This document shows, one piece after another, positions 10,783 to 20,845 of a stretch of DNA of 64,000 bases (positions are counted from its first letter, which is position 1; every line of letters begins with the position of its first letter). The notes beneath the pieces were generated by a model. That model did not search any database. It was given only the letters and a program-made list of their open reading frames with translations, and had not been told where the DNA came from. Position numbers and translations under genes: made by a program. Source of the stretch: Emydura subglobosa (Eukaryota > Chordata > Testudines > Chelidae); assembly GCA_007922225.1 (NCBI GenBank), contig ML679970.1:23080353-23144352 (forward strand), read 5' to 3'.

Positions 10783-10930
10783 AGAGAGAGACTCCTTCCC
10801 AGAATAGTCAATAGCCAAGAGGGTTAGGTTACTCATGTGGGAAACCCAGGTTCAAGTCTCTGCTCTAAATCAGGCAGAGCAGGGACTTGAATCATATCCC
10901 AGCTGAGTGACCTGACCATTTGATATTTTG
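10783..10930. repeat. tRNA-like palindromic repeat (two opposed B-box-like segments)
   Basis: After a short (GA)n run, AACCCAGGTTCAAGTCTCTG (about 10844-10863) is followed by an inverted, diverged partner GAGCAGGGACTTGAATCAT around 10877-10895. GGTTCAAGTC resembles a tRNA T-arm/B box, and its inverse complement lies in the second arm, so the unit can fold into one hairpin. It looks like a known-style turtle or amniote interspersed repeat rather than a tRNA gene: there is no A box or cloverleaf. Confidence 0.55.
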
Positions 10931-13029
10931 TGGTTTCTTTCTTGCTCTCGTTTTTCATCAAAAAATTTAAATTAAATTAAATTAAAATTTAAAAAAAAAT
11001 CAGTTTGTTTTGTTCCAATGTGAAACTGTTAACATTTTTGAAATCTTGAAAGTTTTTGTGGGATGGGAAAACAATTTCCTACACAGCAGTATTTAAGGCA
11101 CAACTCATAGTTCTGGGTTATGCAGAGCTGTACTGCCTCAGGGACAGTACTGGAAAACGTTGTTTGTATACAGTTAAGCTTACTCCTTTTGGTACATGGA
11201 CTGCTCTACTAGCCAATGAACAGTTAAGGAGGGAACTTAGCTCCATGGCCTCCCTGTCCCGTTTGGAAATCTTTGCAAAGGCATCTAAGAGAAGTGCCTC
11301 AGAGCGAGGCTTCCTTCTACACATCTTGTAAACATATAGAAGTCCTTTCCTAACCCCTTTGTAACCTAACACCTTTGTAAGGTGTACATGTGCTGAGGCA
11401 AAAATAATCTCCCACCTGCAATTCTACTGAAGTTAACAGAAGGGAATAAAGTGGAGCCTTTCTTTCTACAGCCTTTGTTCACCTTATCAGATCATCAGGG
11501 AAAGTGAAAAGGACACCTGTAGACCTCTTCTCTCATTCTCTTTGCCCCATAGGAAGTCAGCAGGATGTGGAAAAGGAGCTTCAGGTTCTGCTGGTGAATC
11601 TGTTTGCTCATTTCTTCTAGTCAAGTAGTCAGATCAAAGTTGAGACCCTTCCCAAAAGATTGACCAGGTATTGGGCCTTTGTGTCAGATGTCTTGTATCC
11701 TAATCCTCCCCATTAGGATCCTTATCTCACTATATTCTCTAACTATAACTAGGTAATGTTTTGAGATCTCTGAGAGAGTGTTTTCCTGTGCTGATATTTG
11801 CTGTTTGGTCCCCTGGAGTCTGTCATGTACTGCTGCCTATGGCCATTTTACAGTTAAAACTTCTTGTAGAGTTTCCCATATACTCAGTTTTCTTTGTACC
11901 TTTAATGAGACAAACCTGTCAGTTTCTGTGTTACGGGGTTACATTTAGAAGTTTTTTTCTTTAGAAGTCACATTTGTCACTTTCTAATTGTGATTTCATT
12001 AAGCATAAAGAAAATATTCCTGATAACAGTATTCTAGTTTTTGCCTGCTTTGTGGCTAAGTATACATGTATTAGATGAAACATCTTCATTCATTTTCCTC
12101 AAATATGTTTTAAAGTGAATTTAATAACTTTGAAAGGTGCCAGAAGGATACAGTTCTATTCAGATTACCTGGTGCATTCATCCAATCAGTCATCACAAGT
12201 GCAAGAAAATTGGTTTGGGTCAGTTCTTGGGTTGGTAAACTCCATGGAAAAGCTTGGGGGATGCTGGGTGTAATAATGGTGATACAGTAGATGGCACTCT
12301 TCCCCTTTCCACTGAATCCATACTAATCTCCAAGTCTTAGCAGCAGTCTTCAAGATAAAATTTAAAAAACAAGGTCCTAACATTGGTGATAATTAAAATT
12401 CCAGTGGCATTTGTTTATAATGATATGGTGTTATCTCTCCAGTTTAAGTAATTATATTCTACCTTCCTCAATTCCCATTCAGTTTCAATTGGATATGGTG
12501 GTATTCTTAACATTTTCCCCTTAAACTATTTAGTATTTTGCTTTGAGAAATAGTTGCCACTTTCCACTCCCAAAATGTCTGTATTTAAGTGGTGTGTGAG
12601 GTGATAAATGCATCCATATAGCAGGTATAGGACAGACTGTTCTTTGTTGCTTTACAGCACTCAAAAATTGCACCAGATTCCTGTTTAGAAGAATTTATAA
12701 TCTAATTTCCCATATGTTGCAATGAAGGGACAACAAAATAATGGTGTGGGGGTTGGAGGTGAAAAGAGGTCACCAGAATAAGATTGTTCAATTACTTAAT
12801 AAAGAAATGTGCATAGCATAGACGTTTAATCTGACTCTTTTAATAGACTCTTGTGGCCCTAGGGCAAAATGGGCTTTGAACACAGCAAGGGTGGTTTAGT
12901 AAATTTGTTTGGAGTAGGCATCGTTTTTTACAGGGTGGAATGGAAGAAGGGTTTGAGTCTGTATCTGGAGTAGAACACAAGACACCGGTCACATAGATAG
13001 GCAGGGAGAGAGTTAATCAAGACTTTCAA
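10931..13029. other. No gene seen; A/T tracts and unique DNA
   Basis: Contains an AAATTAAATT-type run near 10967-11000 and otherwise unremarkable sequence. The 91- and 84-codon frames at 11056-11372 overlap on opposite strands and match nothing I know. Confidence 0.55.
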
Positions 13030-13046
13030 TAACAAGAAGAAATCTA

Positions 13047-13745
13047 ATGAGGTTCAACAAGGACAAGTGCAGAGTCGTCCACTTAGGAAGGAAGAATCCC
13101 ATGCACAGCTATAGACTGGGGACCTACGAGCTGGGCGGCAGCTCTGTAGAAAAGGACCTGGGGGTAACGGTGGATAAAAAGCTGGATATGAGTCAGCAGT
13201 GTGCCCTGGTTGTCAAGAAGGCTAATGGCATATTGGGCTGCATTAGGAGGGGCATTGCCAGCAGGTCACGGGAAGTGATTATTCCCCTCTATTCGGCATT
13301 GGTGAGGCCGCATTTAGAATATTGTGTCCAGTTTTGGGCCCCCCACTACAAAAAGGATGTGGACAAGTTAGAGAGAGTGCAGCGGAGGGCAACCAAAATG
13401 ATTAGGGGGCTGGAGCACAGGACTTATGAGGAGAGGCTGAGGGAACTGGGCTTGTTTAGTCTGCAAAAGAGAAGAGTGAGGGGGGATTTGATAGCGGCCT
13501 TTAACTACCTGAAAGGGGGTTCCAGGGAGGATGGGGCTAGGCTGTTCTCGGTGGTGGCAGATGACAGAACAAGGAGCAACGGTCTCAAGTTGCAGGGCGG
13601 GAGGTCTAGGTTGGACATTAGGAAAAAGTTTTTTACTAGCAGGGTGGTGAAGCACTGGAATGGGTTACCTAGGGAGGTGGTGGAATCTCCATCCTTAGAG
13701 GTTTTTAAGCTGAGGCTTGATAAAGCCCTGGCTGGGATGATATAG
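13047..13745 (+). pseudogene. CR1 ORF2 C-terminal fragment (232 codons open)
   Basis: C-terminal part of the CR1 endonuclease/reverse transcriptase polyprotein, downstream of the catalytic FADD box, so it has no catalytic centre. Landmarks: [16 protein letters not shown] at the start, [59 protein letters not shown] and [20 protein letters not shown], ending KALAGMI and a TAG. The ATG at 13047 is internal to the original ORF. The same frame is open upstream to the truncation point near 13030, so no native start is present. It lacks a promoter, and translation is not expected. The same protein appears broken at 4871-5107 and 50089-50704. Confidence 0.9.
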
Positions 13746-13831
13746 CTGAGGTTATTCCTGCTTTGAGCAGGGGGTTGGACTAGATGACCTCCTGAGGTCC
13801 CTTCCAACTCTAATATTCTATGATTCTATGA
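13746..13831 (+). repeat. CR1 3' UTR and terminal octamer repeat
   Basis: Short 3' UTR with GGTTGGACTAGATGACC and CTGAGGTCCCTTCCAACTC, followed by two ATTCTATG units. This hairpin-plus-octamer end is what the CR1 reverse transcriptase recognises in the family. Confidence 0.9.
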
Positions 13832-13904
13832 ATAGAATTATAAGAAGCTTTTAATTTAATGTGGTTTGTGCAAAGGAAGCAATGGAGAGAAGGAAGGATG
13901 ATTA

Positions 13905-14060
13905 AGGCCCTAGATTGGGACTCATGAAACCTGGGCTCAATTCCACAGACTTTTGTTTCTTAGTTCCTCATTCATAAAATGGGGATAATACTTTTCTATT
14001 CAATGAGTGTTGTAGGGATGCATTTGTTAATGTGCGCAAGGTGTGTGGATATTACTATGA
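13905..14060 (+). repeat. MIR-like CORE-SINE
   Basis: B-box-like CCTGGGCTCAATTCC at about 13930, then TTCCTCATTCATAAAATGGGGATAATAC (13963-13990), which matches the conserved MIR body and L2-like tail pattern. An old amniote-wide SINE, diverged. Confidence 0.65.
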
Positions 14061-14099
14061 TGAAGTACTCCAATGAAAGAGGTGATGTGGTCAGATAGC

Positions 14100-14335
14100 A
14101 ATGAGGGGTGATTAATCATTGGGGCAAATTGCTAAGGGAAGTGGTGGATTCTCCATCTTTTGAAGTTTTCAAATCAAGACTGTTTGCCTTTCTGGTAGAT
14201 ATGCTTTGGGCAGACACAAGTTATTGGGCTCAATACAGGAGTAACTGGATGAAATTCTCTGGCTATTATACAGGAGGTAAGACTAGATGATCTAATAGTC
14301 CCTTCTGGCATTAAAATCTATGAATCTAAGGCAGT
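14100..14335 (+). mobile_element. CR1/L3-like LINE 3' end (different subfamily from 13 kb)
   Basis: The translation keeps INHWGKLLREVVDSPSFEVF, the analogue of [16 protein letters not shown] in CR1, followed by a tail with AGACTAGATGATCTAATAG, CCCTTCTGGCATTAAAATC and TATGAATC. It shares this tail with 31.3-31.5 kb and 53.8-54.04 kb. The exact family (CR1 subfamily or L3-like) cannot be settled by eye. Confidence 0.75.
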
Positions 14336-17039
14336 AAGTTTTGTTACTATCTGCCTGAGATAGATTTGAACCAGCAAAGTCATCATTACCAACTGTGGGC
14401 TAACCAGTCTCCTGTAACTTTATTTTGGGTTTTGAGGGAGAGCCTTAGAGCTGTCTGCATAGGTAAATTTAATCTGGAAACAGAATATACTCCAAGGTTA
14501 ATATAACAAAACAAAGGATTTGTCACCTGTTGTATCATAACAATTTAAGATGTTAGTTATTTATATATCATACCAATCACAATGAAAAGATCAGAAATCC
14601 ATATAGATAAGCAATTTCGTGATCAGAAAGCTAAATTTCCACACAAATGACCCGAATGTTCTCATACTAGTCCTCTTTGTTACTGCCATATATTGTACTC
14701 CGTTAGCTCAGCTGTGCTTCTTCTACATTAGTGGTAGAGATTATATTTCCTAAAAGCACTTTGACTCTCTTTTCATTCTCAAGTGTGGGAAACTCTTAGG
14801 AGAAAAGGCAGTATTTCTATATCTCTGTGGATCTGTATTGGATCTGTGTTGAACTTTTCTATCTAGTGATGGATTAAAGGCTAAATTTGGTGTAAATTTA
14901 CTTCCATGTAGCCTAGTTATTGGTCATTTTTGGTGGTAAGAGAAATGTTCAATGAAAGAAAGATTTGAAAGCTTCTCTGACAAAGCCCAGTATTTTCCCA
15001 AGAGTGTCCCTAGCAATGGAAAAGAAGCCTGAGTCATTTATTCACAGAAAAGGTAAAATGTGTACATAATGCAAGTTCCACACATTGTCCTGAAAACATG
15101 CTCCTAATCTGACCTGGAGAACTCACCTCTAGGGGTGAAAGATAACCAGTAAAGAGCTGTTCTAATCTTGATTTCAGTAGGATGTTTGTAGTTATACTGT
15201 CAACTTCCTGCCTCAATAGGATTACTTTGTAATCACCGTGTTGTTACTTAAATCAGTTCAAATATTTTTCTATGTAAATCCCCTAATAAAATAAATTCTC
15301 AAAGAGATCTACAGTTACTTCTTAATAAACCCTTTATTATTATAGTCCTTAATAATATTCTGCTGACTGTCTTCAGGTGTCTTTTTAAGACAGTGGCTGA
15401 ATATTATATAACCGGATGTGATTCCATTTGATATTCCTCCACCTCCCTCACATGTTTTTTGCATTCCAAGTACAATATGGCCTGGGGCTTAAAACTAATC
15501 TATTATGATTTATTGTAGATGAGCTATTTCACGAGGCTGATTAATATATTTGTTAGTGAATGGTATCGATTTTTGCCATTCAGCAGAAGGCAGACCTCTT
15601 GTATTATTTCTATCCTCTTCATGATTCACATTGACTAAATAGAAACTCATACTATTTCTTGAATTACTACTATTTTCCTGTGATCTTACTCCTATGCTTC
15701 GCATGGTTCAGTGACTAGCAGTGACGTATATGCACAGATATGAGGGTTTGCCTAATACCTGAAGGTGATTGAAGAGTAAGAATAATAACACACTTAACTG
15801 TGTTTATTTATACAGATAGTTGCTTTATGTATATTTATTGTAGTGGAACATCATAAGTAAGAGAAAACTGATTATTTTTATTGACTGTAGTAAATTTTCT
15901 TCTAACAATGGTAATTATAAACCAGATGTTAGATACAAAGGCACTTGAAGTCATAAGACATGAGACTTTTTTAAATATAGCAGTAAATGGGTCGTGAATC
16001 TAAAGGATATTTTTCACGTACCTTATCTATTGTCTTTAATGTTAGTGATTTCATATGTTTAAATGTTTGTTTGATTTTAAAAGCCCCCATTTTAAGCTTT
16101 TATTATCAGATCTTAGCTGAAACAAAATATCTAATCCTGTAAAGCAATAACTATCATGGAGGCCAGAGATGGGAGGTCTGAAAAATGGTTTATTACCACT
16201 TGGAAAACTGTTTGGAACCACAGCCATTACAAGGTTTATCACCTCTGCTATGTGCATTTCATTTTGTTCCATTTTGAGGGTATATATCACAGAAGTGCCA
16301 GACTATGCAAACTTTTTCTACCCTAATGTATGTAGTCTTTGTTTTGATTCTCTCTTTATTAATTATGTGAAAACCTGGGGTAAGATAAAAATGAGCCAGG
16401 GTCAGAGTACTCCATTGAAAATGTCACTGTACTCTGGAGATATTAGACTTACTGAGTTTTCTGTTCTGAAGATTTTAGCCACAGGTATTAACTTTTAAAG
16501 TGCTATCTGATGCTGTTACTTAAATGTTAGAGAGATTAAACACACATTTTTTAAGTGAGTGAATCTTTCTTATTTGTGCATTCAGGGTAATGGTTAATGG
16601 CAGGTAGACATTATATAGACTATATCAGCATTTTTTGATAGTGACTGGCACTTAACTAATGTTCCTACTATCAGGAGGAAACTATGACAGGTGGCTGCAA
16701 ATACAATTGGTAGTTCACTGGAGCAAAACATCCATTTCACAAGTAATTCTGATGGCCTTATTTAGCACTTGATTAGGTAGTGCACCATTGCTTTAGATAA
16801 CACAAACAATAATTGGCAGATATGCTGTTTGAATGTTAACGAACTGTGAAATAGGTAAATGTCAAAAAGGAAATTCTGTAAATTGTGAACACAGTCCTGT
16901 CAGCAGATTAAATGGATTAGAAAGACTATTAAATCTGTACTGTAACTGAATACTGATGTATTGAATGTACACGTATTAGTACTGAAAACTCAGCAAAACT
17001 AAGGAAAAAAGGTGATTATGATAGACGTTTAATGTTACT
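14336..17039. other. No gene seen; unique AT-rich DNA
   Basis: The longest frame is 109 codons at 16169-16498 with an opposite-strand overlap at 16051-16290. It has no recognisable domain, and a T-rich composition explains its hydrophobic look. I see no splice-site-bounded exon that I could defend. Confidence 0.5.
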
Positions 17040-17055
17040 TTTTTTTTTTTTTTTA
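17039..17055. repeat. Poly-T tract
   Basis: An uninterrupted T run of about 17 bases, length-prone to slippage. Confidence 0.85.
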
Positions 17056-19814
17056 ATCTGTTTTCACAGAAGGGCTCTGAAATGATTGCCTTCTTGGCAG
17101 TTCTTTAATACTTAGAGCCAAACCACAAATACCTTATCTTCCATTATGTTACAATATTTATATTGAATATCTTTTAAAATGTAAATCTGTTTTTGCAGTA
17201 GTAATACTATTGCTAAAGTTATTTCATTCTGACACTGTCTTTCTAGGGTAAAATTGTACTTTACATTTCCCCCCCCTACTATTCATAATTTTGTTTCAAA
17301 TCATGCTAGGCCAATCCTTCAGTGTACTGTCTGCCTTATGCTCAATTGCTAGTGTATTCTGGTTATAAAGCTGGCTTAATTGATATAGAGAGGATGACCC
17401 CAGTATAAGGATGATTCTCTGATGACATAGAATTGGCGAAGGGGTTTTTATGCCACTTGCTCTCCCTGTTTATGCAGCAGAGAAAAGAGGCCATGGTCAG
17501 GGGGAGAAGGATGGCCAAGTTCTTGCACTATATGATTATCAACTGTTTTGGTCCCCTGTGTGCAGCCTGGTATAAGCTACAGCATCTCTCACACCATTCT
17601 AAAATATTCTAAGCCATTGGAACTCTCCATATACAAGAAGCAGCAGTATTGCTTTTGATGTCCTTTATTTTCATCTCTTGCCTGCTTGTGACAGTCTTAC
17701 CCCAAGGCTCTGGAACCTGTCACCTTTCTCATAGTTTTAATGTTCTATGGTCTTTAATGTCTATGAATGACCAGAGAGCACGACAGAGGAAGAAAGCAAC
17801 AGGGGAATAAATTCAAGAACTTGAGCTGGGAGATGAAAGGATGTGAGAACAACTGTGTTGTGGAGCAGCAAGTCTCTATGCTACAGCAAAAGGAGCACAG
17901 CTTTTGTCCATTGGCATACAACATCTGGCTGAGGAATAACTTGTGCACCTCAGAGCTCTAAATTGTATTCCTTAAGAGCAGCCGTATTAAGAAGAAAAAA
18001 TGATTTAATTATTATATACCTTGAGCTGCACCCTTTAATTTTTAAACTGAACCGTTTGAATCAATCTGTTGCTATGGAAAATAGTAGGGGGAACCACCTG
18101 CCAAATGCCTCCCACTCTTCCTTCTGCAACAAATCTGGTGTGAGCTGGAAGCACTCTGAACAGCTGCTGTCCCTTCACTGTAGCAACTGCTCAACAGCTT
18201 CCTCAACTAGCTGCCATTTCTATCACAAGGGAGGAGAGAGTAGTTCTGGTTGCTCTGTCATCCCTGCTGGACTGTGGGAGCTCACAAAAGAGCAGGGTGT
18301 GAGCAAGCCTGGTTTTGCCCTTTCCCAGCCTAGGGGGAATGCCTAGTAAAGGATGGCAGCACTACCACACTCACTCACTCAGGACACCAGAGTTAGAAGA
18401 GAATAAGAGAGGCTCAGAATTATGGCTCTCTGATTCTCTTCCCCAGCGTAGGTTAGAGCAGCCTAGAGGCTGTTGTAACATGTGTCAGCTAGCAGTAGTT
18501 CCCTAGGAACCATAAACCATTTGGAGGTGAACAGAGATCAGTGTGCTTCAACCACTCCACCTCTCCATGATCAATACAGCAGGGGCCTGTGTATAGGTAA
18601 GTGTAGGAACCAATTATGCTGTGTGTATACCACTAGGAACATACCATATTTGTGGAATTATCAACAGGAGACTTGTGGGTGATTTCTGCTCCCTTTGTAC
18701 CACTTAAACAGCCCAAAGGGAGATGAACAGGACAGAGAATCTGTCTCAAAGTATTGATTGTGACTCATTGATCTACTTGTAATAATGCATTAGCCCTCAG
18801 ATAGCAAAGTTTAGATGTCATTAGATTCAAATGTAGCTCATCGATCATGCACATATTTCTGTAATATATCAGAGCCAGAACTGTCTGTAATACTGTTCCG
18901 GTAGTTATTGGTGCCTTCCATCAATTTATATAGAATTTTAGCATTTCATTTAAAAAAAAAAAAAACCAACCAAAATTGAAAAATGTGAAAGCTTTTAAGG
19001 TAGAAACATAGTTCCATTTGAGGCACTGCAATAAAAGCCTCATTTTCAGCAGTCCTGAGCAGCCTTTAATGCAATTAAGTTTTGAAAATGTTGACCTATA
19101 TGAGAGGAAGACCTGCTGAACATGCTGTGTTGTCTGAATCGGTATGCAGAGAGCCAGAAAAAGCAGTTCTAAGAGAGATATTGCTCCGTTCATTTCAGTG
19201 GGAGTACTAACTGTGAAGCCTTAGTGAAACAATGAGAATTTAAATATAAACATATTTAACTATTTTGCTAATAATTGTTTTAGTAATACCATCCATCTAA
19301 TGTGCTTACCGTGAGTTTGAATGTCTTAGAGGTTAGAGATGGAACTAGACCATTCTTTAGGAGGTAATGCAGAATTATTCCCAGTAGTGTGTTCTCCAGT
19401 CCAGTTTTAAATGGGCCTGCCACCTCTTTCTTTAAACTGTTTCACAGAGTAATATTTTCTTATTACTTAAGAAGTTTTCCTTTCCTTTATTTGATATAAT
19501 TACTCCTAGTTATATCACAGTGTGTGAAGCACAAGGAAACTGGAAGGCAGAGGAGTCCTCAGCTATTGTGCATAGGGGAAAGGAAAATGGAGCTATTCCC
19601 ATCATTGACCATAGTATGTTGCCTGACAGGTACTGCGGTTAGATCCAAATTCAAACTTTATTTTAAACCATTTATATTTAATAAGTTAAGGATTTTTTTT
19701 AGCAAATTCAGCAAGTTTATATATGCATAAAACAAAAAGAAATCCAGAATCTTCCTATTGTTATTGTCAGGTGTATGGCAGTTAAAGCAACATATAAAGT
19801 GTTACCTTTGTTGA
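17056..19814. other. No gene seen
   Basis: Includes a 127-codon frame (17963-18346) and a run of A at about 18952-18964. Slightly GC-richer between 18.1 and 18.7 kb. No domain, repeat family or RNA gene recognised. Confidence 0.5.
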
Positions 19815-19829
19815 TCAGAAATAAGGCAC

Positions 19830-19950
19830 CAAACCCTGCAAGTTGATACATTGGTGCAGACCCTCATTCCTATGTGGAGTTCTTTTGACTCATAGGACTC
19901 TGCACGGACATATGGTCCTACTCTAGTGCATCAGTTTGCAGTTTTGAGGC
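19830..19950. repeat. Palindromic amniote-type MITE-like repeat, diverged
   Basis: CACCAAACCCTGCAAGTTGAT at one end and TGCATCAGTTTGCAGTTTTGAGGC at the other form diverged inverted ends, with GACTCATAGGACTCTGCACGG between. It resembles the 'catcctgcaaatgcttatgc' type seen more clearly at 44.82-45.17 kb and 63.68-63.80 kb. Confidence 0.4.
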
Positions 19951-20016
19951 GTAAAGCTAGATATCTACCACGGCCTTGATTTACATGACAAAAACATGCA
20001 TGTCCTCTTCCCAGCT

Positions 20017-20090
20017 AGGGTGACCAGATAGCAAGTGTGAAAAATTGAGATGGGGGTGGGGAGCAATAGGTGCCTATGTAAGTTTTTATC
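20017..20090 (+). mobile_element. 5' part of an AGGGTGACCAGATAGCAAGTGT MITE, truncated
   Basis: AGGGTGACCAGATAGCAAGT at 20017-20036 is the same as the left end of the complete 100-bp element at 47651-47750. The body continues through GGTGCCTATGTAAG, then diverges before the 3' TIR. Confidence 0.75.
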
Positions 20091-20579
20091 ATCCTCTTTT
20101 CTTTGTATGAAGATGTGATCGTGCTGTGCTTTTTCAGAATGAATCATAGGGCTGAACTGAGAAGTAATGCATAGGGCGAAGCAAATTTTCTATGCACGCC
20201 CTTGGGCACACTTATATTCACTTAGACCTACTTACTCCAGAGCTCCCTATGTGTAAGGGAATCTAGTTAATGTGTCAGAGTCAGAAAATGATATAAGCTA
20301 AAGTAGTCTCATCCTGTCCTTACTTACATCTCCTAAAATCACCTTGCTGGATAAGTTAGATCAATTAGAGTCTATTCTTTACACATGGATGGAGAAGGCA
20401 TAAGTTGGTTTGTGGGAATTTGAATGTAAGGGAGTTTAACTGTCATTTATACATCACTTCTGAATTTGGCCCATATTTTAAAATTGATTTATTTGTAGAA
20501 ATTTCTATGGTTCCCATTGTTGAAGTATCTAAAAACTTTGCAGATATTAATACATTTATTTTCACAACATCTTTGTGAA
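20091..20579. other. No gene seen
   Basis: Unique-looking sequence between two old repeats; nothing recognised. Confidence 0.5.
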
Positions 20580-20845
20580 GTCGAGAAGTAATATTAATCC
20601 TATTTTACAGTTGGGGAAATGGAGGCACTTAGACAGACCATGTCCCAGTTCTGCAAAGCACTTAAGTGGCTTAACTTTGAAGTCTGTGTTACTTCAGCAC
20701 ATTAAGCACCTGCTTAAGAGTTTTGCTGAATCAATGCTTTTATGACTAGCTCAAGATCACTTTGTTACTTTGTGGCAAAGCTGGGAACAGAACCCATGGA
20801 GAAGGGGTTGCTTTCATTTTTGTTCCATAACCATGAGACTATCCT
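20580..20845 (-). repeat. MIR-like SINE, antisense, split by a small palindromic repeat
   Basis: The left half carries TCCTATTTTACAGTTGGGG and GGAGGCACTTAGACAGA. The right half (about 20750-20800) carries AGCTCAAGATCACTTTG and GGCAAAGCTGGGAACAGAAC, which is the antisense MIR order. Between them (about 20641-20745) lies TTCTGCAAAGCACTTAAG ... GCACCTGCTTAAGAG, a palindromic MITE-like unit that interrupts the SINE. Confidence 0.55.

Larger units (their letters stand above)
13030..13831 (+). mobile_element. CR1 LINE, 5'-truncated, well preserved 3' end
   Basis: CR1 elements are non-LTR retrotransposons that are usually 5'-truncated, as here. The copy begins in the RT C-terminal region and runs through the 3' UTR to the diagnostic end, two copies of ATTCTATG at 13815-13830. 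CR1 typically lacks a poly(A) tail and ends in such an octamer. The 232-codon coding part has no stop, which is much better than the other CR1 pieces in this window, so this is probably the youngest CR1 here. It has no neighbours of functional relevance. Confidence 0.93.

Noticed and set aside
13368..13807. Minus-strand frames over the 13-kb CR1
   Set aside because: Shadows of the plus-strand CR1 ORF2 fragment.
16169..16498. 109-codon frame, plus strand
   Set aside because: Hydrophobic look is explained by T-rich DNA; overlaps an opposite-strand frame.
17963..18346. 127-codon frame, plus strand
   Set aside because: No domain or repeat match recognised, and no signal that separates it from chance.
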